DNA from: Eurosta solidaginis
Taxonomy: Eukaryota; Arthropoda; Insecta; Diptera; Tephritidae
DNA length: 64,000 nucleotides
Direction of reading: 5' to 3'
Assembly: GCF_040869045.1 (NCBI RefSeq)
Contig: NC_090320.1
Span: 118,057,112-118,121,111, forward strand
Shown: in pieces, positions 11,570-22,760 of the stretch
Position numbering within the stretch: the first letter of the stretch is position 1
Layout: every line of letters starts with the position of its first letter
Notes under the pieces: model-generated
The model's input: the letters and a program-made list of their open reading frames with translations, nothing else
What the model was told of the DNA's origin: nothing
The model's database searches: none
Made by a program: the position numbers and the translations under genes

Positions 11570-11745
11570 CAACGATGATAGCCAGCCTTGGGAGGTTGTT
11601 GCTGCTGCTATCGTGGCCTTGCATTACCCGGTTGCTGTTGTGGTATATACCTTGGTATAACTGGATGTGGCGTCATTGCCACACCTGGTCCAGTTGATGC
11701 GGACCACGAACAACAACCACCACGACCTACACTGTTTGGATTCAC
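11570..11745 (-). pseudogene. C-terminal fragment of an unrecognised Pro/Gln-rich protein
   Basis: The minus strand reads VNPNSVGRGG…STGPGVAMTPHPVIP, then RYIPQQQPGNARPR, an in-frame stop where a glutamine would fit the run, QQQQPPKAGYHR and a stop. Low-complexity, glycine/proline/glutamine-rich tails of this kind occur in RNA-binding proteins, but I do not recognise the gene. It lies upstream of the TRMT1 fragment on the same strand, separated by what looks like TRMT1 5' untranslated sequence. It is probably another captured piece. Confidence 0.4.
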
Positions 11746-12333
11746 TTTGCTGCTGCAAACACACCTCCGTCACAATAATTAATGGAGACCATGGAGGGGT
11801 ATCTCAACAAGAGAGGCGATTTTATTGCACACATAGCCGTTTTTTTACACCGAATTTTCTAATCTTTTTTTTTTTTTCAATTTTGGGATAATAAATCTTA
11901 ATGGTAACAAGAATTTTTTTCTTGTATGTATGTGGAAATCAAAATTTACTATTCTGCATTAGAATTGCTCACGATTATTTATACTATGCTATTACATATT
12001 TCACTTTCTTTCTTTATAAACATGCAGACATTGATATGAGTTTTTTTTGCTAAAACACACTTTAGTAGACCAAAAAATATTAATTTCTGCAAAATGTAAA
12101 TCACACAAATTGAAAAAATTTTCCACTTTTCTGCAGAATTAGAAATGGCGGATTTTTCGCACGCAAAAATGACGTATTTTGCTATCCCTTTGAAAATAAT
12201 AGGTGCGAGAGAGCACGATACATTGTGGGAAAGCAAAATTTGTCAGCATGCTATTTCATTTGCAAAATTTTTCATTCCAAATCGTCACCCCTGTCAAAAA
12301 TTCGTGTGGCTGTGTGCGTTTTTGGTCACTCGA
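11746..12333. other. AT-rich terminal segment of the TIR element
   Basis: I find no supported gene. Short ORFs on both strands overlap and are compositionally AT-driven. This is the non-coding right-hand end of the element, next to the inverted repeat. Confidence 0.5.
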
Positions 12334-12344
12334 TTTTTGCAGGG
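12334..12344 (-). repeat. Right terminal inverted repeat
   Basis: TTTTTGCAGGG is the exact inverted complement of 2916-2926. It is followed by the second copy of the target TA (12345-12346). Confidence 0.85.
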
Positions 12345-12967
12345 TACATACGTTGGTATAAGTATACGGACAGTCAGTGCACGCACTTTACCGCATTGGT
12401 AGATTTACCAGCTTTTTGACCCATTTTCATTTTCTACTACTTCTACCACCAAAACTTAGATTTTATCAATATTTCAGTATTTTCGCATTGAAAACGTATA
12501 CTGCGTTCATTTTAAAGTATTTAATTGCCGAGCCCACCCAACTAACATTAGGAGGTGATACTGACCAAATCAGTCAATTTTGAAAAATTTGTGAACAAAT
12601 TTAAACAAGAAATAAATTTTTTGATGAGATAAATGTAGTAACTGAGCACGCGAATATTTTCTGCGCTATTTTCATCAGTTTTTTTTTGTGAATAATTTTG
12701 AACGAAAATAAAAAGTTTTACGTAAACGATAACATGCCGAAGTCGGTTATTTTGTGCCAGTATTTTTGGTACTTTGGAATATTGTTGTGATTAGACGTTT
12801 TGGTACATTTTTGTCAGTATTTCACACTCACAATACAGGAAAAAAGTGAGTATCGTATAGGCATAATATATGTCTACGGAAATTTCCACATATTTTCTTT
12901 TGTGTATATTTTTTGTTACTTCTGTGAGATGTGATCTATTTGTTTTGCAATAAATTGTGAATTGTTT
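12345..12967. repeat. Duplicated block A, copy 1, right part
   Basis: It matches 22138-22760 over 623 bp with one visible difference (GGAGGTGATA versus GGAGGCGATA). Similarity stops at TTGTGAATTGTTT in both copies, which gives the shared right boundary of block A. No gene is seen. Confidence 0.9.
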
Positions 12968-15900
12968 CAATACCTTTTTCTTGGAATACTAATTTGGTTT
13001 GGCACAATTAGCCCACTACACCTTTTCATCAAATAACAATTTTGACACATTAAATTTGCATCCAAATTTCTATCTGTGTCACTCTTAGAAATTTCAACAA
13101 TAATACACAAATAATTAGACACATTAAATCTTGAAACAGATTTCTATCTGTGTCAATTCTTATAGTTTCGCTTTCGTTGCAAGCACAATACTAAGAGTCA
13201 TTACTTCCGCTCTCGTTCCTTAAAAGAGACAAGATATTTAAAATAATAAAAAAAATGGAGACCTACATAAGAATGACAGACTCCATAGTGGAGTTTGAGC
13301 AGGAGTTCAATGCGAAGCCAATCGCTGAACAAAACAAACACACCCTTGCAATACAGCAAGAGGAGCTGAAATCACTATGGAAGAAGACAAAGTCACTTTA
13401 TGAAGGTCTCCTCAACTCTACAGATATTACGAAAGAGGACCTGCAATCCATTAAGCAGAAAAATAAAAGCTGTTTCGCATGCTATATGAAATGCATGGCT
13501 ACGATCGCTGCTGAAGTGGAAAAATTAGCACCACCTGCAAATGTCCCTGCCACAAAAGTGGAAACCAATCCGAATCATGGACATAAAATCCGGCTGCCCC
13601 CTTGCGATACCGATGAGTTTAAAGGTGATTACCTTTCTTGGCCGGCTTTTAGAGATATGTTCACGGCCTTATATATTCTCAACAAGGATCTGCAAGATGT
13701 TGAAAAAATTTACTACCTAAGGCAGAAAACTCAAGGGGAAGCAAAAGAAATAGTAGAAAGGTGCTCCCTGACGAATGAAGGGTTTCAAACAGCCTGGAAA
13801 AACTTAAAAGACAGGTATGAGAATAAGCGTGTCCTAGTGAACACGCAATTGAAGCTTTTGTTTAATCTTACGGCAGTCGAATACGAATGCGGAACAGCAA
13901 TAAAAAAATTACAACGCGAAATAAATAATTGCATATCGGCTCTTCAATGTCACCAAATCGACATTACAAACTGGGATGCAATTATAACATACTTATGTTC
14001 CACAAAGCTCCCGGAATCCACCTTGGCGCTATGGGAACAAACCGTAGAGAAGAAAACGGACATCCCAAAATGGGAGGATATGGACAAATTCCTGTCCAGC
14101 CGTTTTCAGACTCTAGAAACTGTGTCTGACATAAAGGGTAGCAAACCATCCAAGCCGCCCAAAACTCATACGAATAGTTCAAAGGAAATGCCTACAAAAC
14201 TTGGAGTTTACCAAGCCAGCGTTCCAAAAACGGCATGTAAGATGTGCAACAGTAAGGAGCACAAATTACGAAACTGCCAAAAATTCCGTTAGCTGTCCAC
14301 GGCAGACAAAATAGCTTATGTGAAAAGCAACAACTGTTGTTTGAACTGCTTGTCGGCTGGGCACACAGTGACAAGATGCACGAGTCCATTCAACTGCAAC
14401 TCATGTCACTCAAGGCACAACACCTTGCTCCACCTTCCGACAGCTCATCCAAAAACAACATCAACAACGCTCCAAAGGGGCAACCAACATAACAATGATA
14501 ACATACCCTCCACTTCACAACAGGCAAGGGCAAGGATGGACTCTGAAAAGAGAAAAGAAAATATTAATAGCGTCTCTTCCTGTCATGCACATACAACAAA
14601 GGGGGTATTACTAGGCACAGCACGAGTGAAAATAAACTATAATGGAGTGGATTTCACCGCGAGAGCACTTATAGACTCTGGGTCTGAATGTTCGTTTATA
14701 ACAGAAAGACTCAAAAACAGAATACATCTGCCATCGAAACGATTGCACGTCCAAGTTTCAGGCATTAATAACACACCATCTGCGCAAGTGAAAGAGTCCT
14801 GCTCCATAAGACTGGGTTCCCTTATAAACCCCTTAGTATGCATTGATACAGTGGTTCTGGTCCTACCTCAGTTGACAGGGGATCTTCCAACATGTCAAGT
14901 TGACGCAATGACTCGACAAGAGTTCCCTGATCTTGTTCTGGCGGATAAAAGGTTCTTCGTTAACGAACCAGTGGACCTAATCCTAGGAGGCGACATTTAT
15001 CCTCAAGTAATTCTAGACGGCATACGGAAGAACGTCTTAAATACGCTTCTCGCCCAAGAAACCGTCTTCGGTTGGATATTAACCGGTTGCACAGAAGCAA
15101 CTCAGCCAATTAATAACCGAGTATCTTTTTTTAATGAAATCAGCATCGAGAAACAATTGACTGCCTTTTGGGAACTAGAAGATATCCCTAAGAAAAGGTC
15201 CCCCACTGAGGATAATGTCTATTGCGAGGCACTTTACAAAGCGACAACAAAAAGGAATACTGATGGGAAATACATCGTAGCCCTACCATTCAAGCAGGGG
15301 TTTCCAAACAGCATCACATTAGGGCCCTCTCTGAAAAGCGCTTGCTCTCAGTTTTACCAAAACGAGACGCGTCTATCGAAAACGCGAGCCCTGCAAACTG
15401 AATACAACAGAGTATTAGCGGAATACGAAACACTAGGGCATATTACAAAAGTTCCCACAATTATCCCTCCCCATGCAACAAATTGCTATTTTTTGCCTCA
15501 TCATGCGGTAATAAAAGAGGAGAGCACGACTACAAAAGTAAGAGTAGTTTTTAACGCATCGTGTCCCACTGCCAATGGCACTAGTTTGAATGAAGTGTTA
15601 TACACCGGCCCCGTACTGCAGGCCGACCTAACAATTCTGCCCAACCAAACCCAGTACCAAAGAATAGTATTTCGCAATAATCCATGGGATCCTATCAACG
15701 TCTATGAATTAAAGACAGTAACGTTTGGAGTTAACTGTGCTCCGTATTTGGCAATAAGGACACTGCACCAACTAGCAGATGATGTAGAGACTTCATCACA
15801 CATAGCAGCCAGCATTCTGCATACAAGCATGTACGTCGATGACGTGCTAGCAGGAGGCCACAGCATAGAGTCTACAATTAAAGCTCGGGAGGAAGTCACC

Positions 15901-17811
15901 CACGTACTACGGTCAGCAGGTTTTTCTTTGCGAAAGTGGACTTCGAACTGCAGCCGAATACTGAAAGGAATCCCAAAATCCCACTTGCTAAACGAAGATT
16001 TTCTGGAATTCGAGGATGCGAGTACAGTCAAAACATTAGGCATCAGATGGAACGCGCATTCGGATTATTTCTATTTTACCGCAAAACGTATCGAAAATCG
16101 TGAGGCCCTGACAAAAAGGGCAATACTTTCAGCGATCGCCAAACTCTTCGATCCTTTGGGATGGCTCGCGCCAGTCATCATAGTAGCCAAGATCATAATG
16201 CAAAACATCTGGCTGGAAGGAACGGACTGGGACGAGGCAGTGTCCACGCGTACCCTAGATAAATGGCAAACCTTTATGGAGGACTACCCGGATATTAACA
16301 ATATTCAGATACCAAGATGGGTAAATTTTACACTAAATGCGGACGTTGAATTACATGGATTCTGCGACGCATCCGAAAAAGCCTGTGCAGCTACAATATT
16401 TCTTAGGGCAAGGGTTAATGAGGAGGTCCACGTCAGCCTACTAATTGCGAAAACAAGAGTAGCTCCCGTAAAAACAATTTCGCTACCCAGATTAGAACTG
16501 TGTGGAGCAGTCTTGTTAGCCGAAATTTTAGAAACCGTGCGCGAAAACCTGAACTTGGGAAAATTCCATACACATCTATGGACTGACTCAACGATTGTTT
16601 TAGCGTGGATTAAAAAACCTCCCTGCTCTTGGTCAACGTTTGTTGCTCATCGAGTAACCAAAATCGTAGAAAAGGTAGGGAACAGTGCCTGGCACCACGT
16701 AGAGTCTGCATCAAACCCAGCAGATTTGGCTAGCAGAGGGATGTCAGCAAAAGACCTAGTCGCAAGCTCCTTGTGGTGGCAGGGACCTTCTTGGTTACAA
16801 GAAGACAATTCAAAGTGGCCAAATCAAGAAAAGGAGTATCAGACAAATATTGAGCAAAAGCGCGTAAAAGCCTTTACCACATCAAAAATAAGTGGAAATG
16901 AGGATATCCTAGAAAGGTTTTCAGAACTTTTAAGAGCCTTGCGGGTCATATCATATATTATAAGGTTTTCGCAAAGAACCAATACTAAAACAAAATCTTC
17001 CTTTAAAGCGGAATCGTACTTCATTTCACCCAATGAAATTCAGGCCACGACAAATCGTTTAATAACTCTCTACCAACGGAAGCATTATTCGGAGGAACTT
17101 TCGAGTTTAAAATCCGGGAAACTCATCGGATCAAAGAGTGAGATCCTGCCTCTTACCCCCCTTGTCGATGAAAAGGGCATATTGAGGGTGGGCGGTCGTC
17201 TTTCAGGGGCCAAGGATCTTCCCTACAGTGAACGGCACCCGATAATTCTGCCATATGACTGCCGGCTCACACGACTTCTTGTCCAGTTCATCCACAAAGA
17301 TACCCTGCATGGTGAGAACCAACTGATGTTTCGTCGCCTACGCACAGAATATTGGATTCCTAGGGTAAAAAATATGATCCGATCGGTCATACATAATTGC
17401 AAAACCTGCACCATATTCCGCAAACGGACCCAAACCCAACTGATGGGAGATCTACCTCCAGAGCGAACCACCTTTTCCCGGGCTTTCACCAATACGGGGG
17501 TAGATTTTGCCGGACCGTTTGACATCAAATCTTATAGCGGAAGAGGATGCCGCATATCAAAGGGTTACGTCTGCCTCTTTGTCTGCTTTGCCACCAAGGC
17601 GATTCATTTAGAAGTCGCGACTGACCTCAGTACCGCCGCCTTTTTAGCAGCTTTCGATCGGTTTGTCGCCAGGCGAGGATGTCCGAAGAACATATACTCC
17701 GACAACGGAACAAACTTCGTCGGTGCCTCTCGAGCACTGCGATCCGAACTCAAAGCTTTCCTCGCCGATGCGCGTAACCAAACCCTATCGAAGTATTATC
17801 ACCAAACCCTA
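12968..17811 (+). mobile_element. BEL/Pao LTR retrotransposon copy 1 (truncated)
   Basis: It begins where block A ends. A 287-bp leader with two copies of a GACACATTAAAT…TCTATCTGTGTC motif precedes the gag start. Gag-pol follows in one frame, broken by one TAG. The element stops in the integrase before the catalytic glutamate. Neither LTR is recognisable. Only about 280 bp of leader is present, which suggests the 5' end is also truncated. It is the same family as the minus-strand copy at 30324-34957. Confidence 0.85.
13255..14292 (+). CDS. BEL/Pao Gag, N-terminal part
   Basis: 345 residues from the ATG that follows an A-rich leader. The arrangement is typical of BEL gag: a coiled N-terminal region (FEQEFNAKPIAEQN…), a DUF1759-type capsid domain starting near residue 115 (RLPPCDTDEFKGDYLSWPAF, RDMFTALY), and a C-terminus ahead of the zinc knuckles (CKMCNSKEHKLRNCQKF). 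An amber TAG (14290-14292) stops it after QKFR. The frame stays open on the other side into the pol ORF (14320 onward), so this was one gag-pol polyprotein interrupted by a nonsense change or, less likely, a readthrough codon. Confidence 0.85.
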   Translation: METYIRMTDSIVEFEQEFNAKPIAEQNKHTLAIQQEELKSLWKKTKSLYEGLLNSTDITKEDLQSIKQKNKSCFACYMKCMATIAAEVEKLAPPANVPATKVETNPNHGHKIRLPPCDTDEFKGDYLSWPAFRDMFTALYILNKDLQDVEKIYYLRQKTQGEAKEIVERCSLTNEGFQTAWKNLKDRYENKRVLVNTQLKLLFNLTAVEYECGTAIKKLQREINNCISALQCHQIDITNWDAIITYLCSTKLPESTLALWEQTVEKKTDIPKWEDMDKFLSSRFQTLETVSDIKGSKPSKPPKTHTNSSKEMPTKLGVYQASVPKTACKMCNSKEHKLRNCQKFR

Positions 17812-17859
17812 CAACTGCCTATGTTTTGGCATGAGTGCACTATACGCTCCTATGTTTAG
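14320..17859 (+). CDS. BEL/Pao Pol: zinc knuckle, protease, RT, RNase H, integrase (defective)
   Basis: 1179 residues in frame with the gag ORF. Visible in order: CCHC knuckle (about residues 7-20) and a second Cys/His pair; aspartic protease ALIDSGSECSFI (about 116); reverse transcriptase with YVDD (about 505); RNase H with GFCDASEKA (about 680) and LWTDST (about 753); integrase zinc site (about 990) and the two core aspartates in GVDFAGPF (about 1061) and YSDNGTNF (about 1127). Compared with the sister copy at 33459-32377, an in-frame deletion near residue 438 removes the WRLYRYVVNSDIEK region. The first catalytic Asp of the RT is therefore lost. The integrase ends before its catalytic Glu; the last ~18 codons read into unrelated repeat sequence. 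Dead element. Confidence 0.9.
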   Translation: MKSNNCCLNCLSAGHTVTRCTSPFNCNSCHSRHNTLLHLPTAHPKTTSTTLQRGNQHNNDNIPSTSQQARARMDSEKRKENINSVSSCHAHTTKGVLLGTARVKINYNGVDFTARALIDSGSECSFITERLKNRIHLPSKRLHVQVSGINNTPSAQVKESCSIRLGSLINPLVCIDTVVLVLPQLTGDLPTCQVDAMTRQEFPDLVLADKRFFVNEPVDLILGGDIYPQVILDGIRKNVLNTLLAQETVFGWILTGCTEATQPINNRVSFFNEISIEKQLTAFWELEDIPKKRSPTEDNVYCEALYKATTKRNTDGKYIVALPFKQGFPNSITLGPSLKSACSQFYQNETRLSKTRALQTEYNRVLAEYETLGHITKVPTIIPPHATNCYFLPHHAVIKEESTTTKVRVVFNASCPTANGTSLNEVLYTGPVLQADLTILPNQTQYQRIVFRNNPWDPINVYELKTVTFGVNCAPYLAIRTLHQLADDVETSSHIAASILHTSMYVDDVLAGGHSIESTIKAREEVTHVLRSAGFSLRKWTSNCSRILKGIPKSHLLNEDFLEFEDASTVKTLGIRWNAHSDYFYFTAKRIENREALTKRAILSAIAKLFDPLGWLAPVIIVAKIIMQNIWLEGTDWDEAVSTRTLDKWQTFMEDYPDINNIQIPRWVNFTLNADVELHGFCDASEKACAATIFLRARVNEEVHVSLLIAKTRVAPVKTISLPRLELCGAVLLAEILETVRENLNLGKFHTHLWTDSTIVLAWIKKPPCSWSTFVAHRVTKIVEKVGNSAWHHVESASNPADLASRGMSAKDLVASSLWWQGPSWLQEDNSKWPNQEKEYQTNIEQKRVKAFTTSKISGNEDILERFSELLRALRVISYIIRFSQRTNTKTKSSFKAESYFISPNEIQATTNRLITLYQRKHYSEELSSLKSGKLIGSKSEILPLTPLVDEKGILRVGGRLSGAKDLPYSERHPIILPYDCRLTRLLVQFIHKDTLHGENQLMFRRLRTEYWIPRVKNMIRSVIHNCKTCTIFRKRTQTQLMGDLPPERTTFSRAFTNTGVDFAGPFDIKSYSGRGCRISKGYVCLFVCFATKAIHLEVATDLSTAAFLAAFDRFVARRGCPKNIYSDNGTNFVGASRALRSELKAFLADARNQTLSKYYHQTLQLPMFWHECTIRSYV

Positions 17860-17997
17860 CGGAGCCATTCACACACCTCCTATTTTAGCGGAGTCACATT
17901 CATACAACTGCCTGTTTTGGCATGAGTGAACTATACGCTCCTATGTTTAGCGGAGCCATTCACACACCTCCTATTTGCCGGAGTCACATTCATACAA
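17812..17997. repeat. 93-bp direct tandem duplication
   Basis: Two copies, starting at 17812 and 17905, share CAACTGCCT(AT)GTTTTGGCATGAG, ACTATACGCTCCTATGTTTA and GCGGAGCCATTCACACAC. They differ by a short indel and a few substitutions. The array lies exactly where the BEL copy 1 integrase breaks off. It contains GGAGCCATTCACACACCTCC-type near-repeats. Origin unknown. Confidence 0.9.
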
Positions 17998-19216
17998 ACA
18001 AACAAATGGAGGCCAAACCAACACGTTCCCAAAATTTTACTCATGATAATGGCATATCTTCAACATGCTCCTCTAAGACTTTCATGGCTGACAAAAAAAG
18101 TTTTTCCTTAAAATTTAAAAGCTGATAGCTTAGCGCGCAAAGTTTTTTTCTCACGTGCGTGGAGCACAAAAGGTTTCCAATCATTTTTATTTAAACTTTA
18201 TTTCAAAAAAACCAAAATTACCCTATGAAGCACCGATCACGGTAATGGAGCAAAACGATAATTTTGGGGAAGTTATGTTTTCCGAAATTAGGCTCCAAAG
18301 CATACTAAACGGCTTTAGGCATGGAAAAAAAACCCGGTTTCTAGCGCTGCTGTCCTCAAAGAACGCATCACAGAAATTTAGAACAGTATAACTCCTGTTA
18401 ACGAATTTAGTAGCCTCAACGCCACGACGGTTTCAAGATGTTATTATAAAACAACATTATTTAGAGCTACGTGAGGTTATTCATACTAAAACAGATTATT
18501 TGTGTACTGTATGGACGTTGGTTTTTTGTTTTTTTTTTGTTTCTTCCCCATAGCTTTGCTATTTTATGCTAAAGGGAGGGTTTTTGTAGTTTATTGTGAA
18601 AATCAATAAAACAAAGTGAGTCAGTTATACCACGGTATAATCCCATTTTTTCAGGAAAATTATTAGCCTTTCAATCCAGTGGAAAAGGGGGGTGTATGTA
18701 GACCGTTCTCCGTCACTGTCTATTTATTTTTCTACGCCACCCCGAACATGTTTAATAAATGTTGGATAAGCTTCAAATACGTACGTTATACCTACGTTGG
18801 CAACTGCATTACTCAGTTATCAATAGTATATTCTGGTAACTTATCATTGCTTAGTTGACGCGTGATCAGTATCTACTCGGAATATAGCGTGGAAATACCT
18901 CAGGTTGCTATGGGTTATTGTCATGCTTTCCAGAATAATTTTAAAGTGTATTGTCTGTGATTCAGAAGTGGTGCATTGGTTAAGTTTATATTAAGAAATC
19001 AAGATATAAGTATGTACATACATATATGGAAGCCGGCGAAAAGGTGTTAACATGACACGTTATGGTCCATCCATCTTCATAATGCTAAAAGCTACAATAG
19101 TACTAAATATAGGGTCTGACAAATATATATGAATGTTAGATCATTTTTAGTTCCGTTTGCTACTCTACTCCTAAAACAATGTACGGATGTATGTGTGTAC
19201 ATGTATGTCTTATCAG
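17998..19216. other. Unassigned sequence between BEL copy 1 and block A copy 2
   Basis: I find no supported gene. The plus ORF at 18155-18391 is short and unrecognised. A minus ORF (19340-19092) crosses into block A and is unrecognised. It may contain the 3' part of a decayed LTR element (an AATAAAACAAAG signal at about 18607), but no matching 5' LTR could be found. Confidence 0.4.
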
Positions 19217-22200
19217 CGATTATAAGGTTTAGAGCGCGCAATGACCCTAATAAGGCCTTGTAGAAGTCCCTTGTAAATCTCTCTTCGGCTACCACAAACA
19301 TACCTATATTGTCCTTACTCATCCCAATATTTGAGGTCAATTTAAATTTGTAAGCAATTTATTAGCATCCCCAAAGTGCAGGCACGCTACTTATGATCCA
19401 TTCTAACTTATTGCAATATTAGCATCAAACGCATATAATTACCGCCTAATATATGGTGTCCCGAGCCTACGCCCTTTGTATAGAGTTCTATTGTTTCTAT
19501 TACCCACTCAGCATTTAGGTGATCAAATTTTGAATTTCCCTACAGTTCAATACAATTTGATTACTCTTTCTGACTAAATAATGAGTTATCATACAATTAC
19601 ACAAAAGAAATAATCAAATATGAATACCTTTGATGACCAAAAACTGAATATGGTTTTTCAATCACATTTTGGAATCATATTTGAATCAAATGTGTTTACT
19701 TTAGGTGATCAAAATTTTTATCATTTTTCAGCTCTCTGAATGTTTTCTGATAATCTTTCTTCACAGAATCATGAACGTTGTACTTGTTAAAATTTTACAT
19801 TTTTTCAATCATGAAGTTCAGACACGATATATTAAAATGTTATTCTTCAAGACAAGAAATACTGTATACTGCTCCTAACAAGAGATGTCCCAAACCATTT
19901 CTCCACCTTCGGCGTCCCAGAAAACACAACTCCAACCATTAGACAATACAAGGGTTGTGAACTATTTGAAACCCAGGTGGGTGAAACTCTCTTGACATAT
20001 GTACCTGGATATGGCTTCAACATCCCGTACCATATCGTATTTTAAGATTTTGACGCAGGTCGTATATTGGTATGGCTTGTTTGCGTTTATACGACATTTA
20101 ATTAATGAATATAAAATAAATTTGCTGGTTAAGCCTACAAACGTTGTTTGCTGAAATTTATTGAATCTCACAAATTTTAGTAAAAAATTCTGAACGAACA
20201 CAAAACACACACTTCACTTCTTGAACTGGTATGGTATGGTTTGTTTGCGAGAACCTTTGGTTCAAACAACTCACTTCCGCATGCTTTCTCCCCTGATTAA
20301 CTAGTAAGTAAGTAGTAGTATCCTATTTTGTATGAGATACGCAGAATAAATGCATGATAATTGCATTCAAAATGTATCAAAAAGCTCAACCAAGGCGATT
20401 GAAATATCTTCACGAATATGATCCGAGAATGACTGTGGAAAGCATTCAAATATTACTCATAAAACAATTAAAGCCCAATTTTACAATGATATCTGAATAT
20501 TTTTGATCGAAATTTTCAAAAAAATGCTGTATACATTGTACAATACATACTGTTGTTGCTGCTGCTACTGCTATTCAAACCGTCATATTTTCATTTCTGC
20601 TAGCACCAACAATGTAACCTCTTGCCGGAATCACACCGCGACATCGAACATGTACTTGATACTTGGGCAGCAATACTTCTGGAATATTGTGAGTGAGCAA
20701 TTGTATATCATCTTTGGTACAATAGTCTTGTAATGCGGGTGGTACAACACAACAAGATTCTAACATTCTCGCACACGAGAAGTATTCAGTCCAATATGGA
20801 AAGAGCACGTAAAAGCTGGCAGTCAATTAAATATTGTATGAAAATTCGTTATTGCACTTTTTCCAAACTTTCACCATTATTTTCCAATACACAACCGATT
20901 TTCTAGACTGCGCTTAATCAGATTTCTACCATTTTCGTTTTTCATTTTATTTCGATATTGTCGTCACATGCCCAAATATGGCTATTTTTTCATCTTATAT
21001 ATGCAACTTTATGCTTCTGGCTTACACGAATATTTGCCTTTCTACACAAACCGCTTTACTTATTAACTACCCTTCTTTAGCAACGATTTAGGTTAGCAAA
21101 TGTTGCAGGTTATTTATTTAAAAACTCCACTACCAAGGTCGCTACGTTCGTTTTTCATTTACATTTGCTAGGCAAAAATCGCGCAACAAATTCGGGCGGT
21201 TAAACCGTAGAAAGCGACGCTATGAAGAAAACCATTGCGTTTCCTGGAAATAAAGAGGGAAAAGTAATGATTAAACTAAATATATACATCTACCAGTATA
21301 CTAAATACTCACCACCGCGTGTTTTACATTAATAATTTTTTCCATTCAGGAAGTGAAAAAGTATAGTAGATTTTTCCATGATGTCAAGATTTCTACACTT
21401 CACTTCTGACAGTCAAGCAGTCAAGCATCACATATCACACACAGAAGATTGTGCATTCACGAGCTCAATATTGCTTCGTTCTGCGTGCGGTGGCGAGTAA
21501 GCCCTAACTTTGTTAATTAAATTTTTCGTGTGAGTGGGGTGAAACTCGGTAGCTGCCTAAGAAGATATTCGCACGTGTTATGTGCATGGCCTCTTTCCAT
21601 GCGCGTTATGTGTCTGGGGCTTTAGTGCCCTATTTTACTTATTTTGTGTCACCCGGTAGCGTTTTAGCTATCCCCGCATACGAGTGCTGCAGAAAACTGA
21701 ACATTTACGATTTTCGGTTCGCACATTCAGGTGCCGAACCGGGTAGAGAGTGTATAATGTGGGATCTGTTAAGTCGTTGTTATTTGTGTTGTTGGTGCTA
21801 AAAACCAACAACTTTTCTGCCCGCCGCAAAAAAAATTTATGTACCGCAAAAACTTATGCTATATAATGAAAAAAATCAATAAGGTTCGTTTTGGAAGGAG
21901 GGTAAAATGTATAAAATGTGTAATTTTTACCTTTTTTGTATTGCCCTTCGACTATTTGTTCAAATTTTCTCCAATTTCGCTTGAAGTCCTGTTTACTTGA
22001 CGGCCTTTATCAAATGACACGGTTCCCGAAGAGTATTTGGCTCCGATACCGAATTGTCAGAAACGGGTTTTGGTTACCCATTTGCATCTTTTTATGCATC
22101 ACTAATATAATGTACATTTAAAATAGGCATATATATGTACATACGTTGGTATAAGTATACGGACAGTCAGTGCACGCACTTTACCGCATTGGTAGATTTA

Positions 22201-22760
22201 CCAGCTTTTTGACCCATTTTCATTTTCTACTACTTCTACCACCAAAACTTAGATTTTATCAATATTTCAGTATTTTCGCATTGAAAACGTATACTGCGTT
22301 CATTTTAAAGTATTTAATTGCCGAGCCCACCCAACTAACATTAGGAGGCGATACTGACCAAATCAGTCAATTTTGAAAAATTTGTGAACAAATTTAAACA
22401 AGAAATAAATTTTTTGATGAGATAAATGTAGTAACTGAGCACGCGAATATTTTCTGCGCTATTTTCATCAGTTTTTTTTTGTGAATAATTTTGAACGAAA
22501 ATAAAAAGTTTTACGTAAACGATAACATGCCGAAGTCGGTTATTTTGTGCCAGTATTTTTGGTACTTTGGAATATTGTTGTGATTAGACGTTTTGGTACA
22601 TTTTTGTCAGTATTTCACACTCACAATACAGGAAAAAAGTGAGTATCGTATAGGCATAATATATGTCTACGGAAATTTCCACATATTTTCTTTTGTGTAT
22701 ATTTTTTGTTACTTCTGTGAGATGTGATCTATTTGTTTTGCAATAAATTGTGAATTGTTT
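19217..22760. repeat. Duplicated block A, copy 2 (uninterrupted, empty site)
   Basis: It is collinear with 1-2913 and 12345-12967 with about five differences in 3.5 kb. At 22137-22140 the sequence runs GTAC directly into ATACGTTGG, where copy 1 carries the 9.4-kb insertion. This copy is therefore the unoccupied target. The left limit of similarity is the window-start equivalent (19217). The right limit is 22760. Confidence 0.9.
20575..20819 (-). pseudogene. Exon-like coding fragment, unrecognised (second copy)
   Basis: Identical in translation to the fragment at 1359-1603, with the same acceptor-like CTGCCAG upstream on the minus strand. It has no recognisable domain. Confidence 0.3.

Noticed and set aside
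12145..12583. Short overlapping ORFs in AT-rich DNA around the right end of the TIR element
   Set aside because: They cross the transposon boundary at 12344 or overlap on both strands, and the composition looks random.
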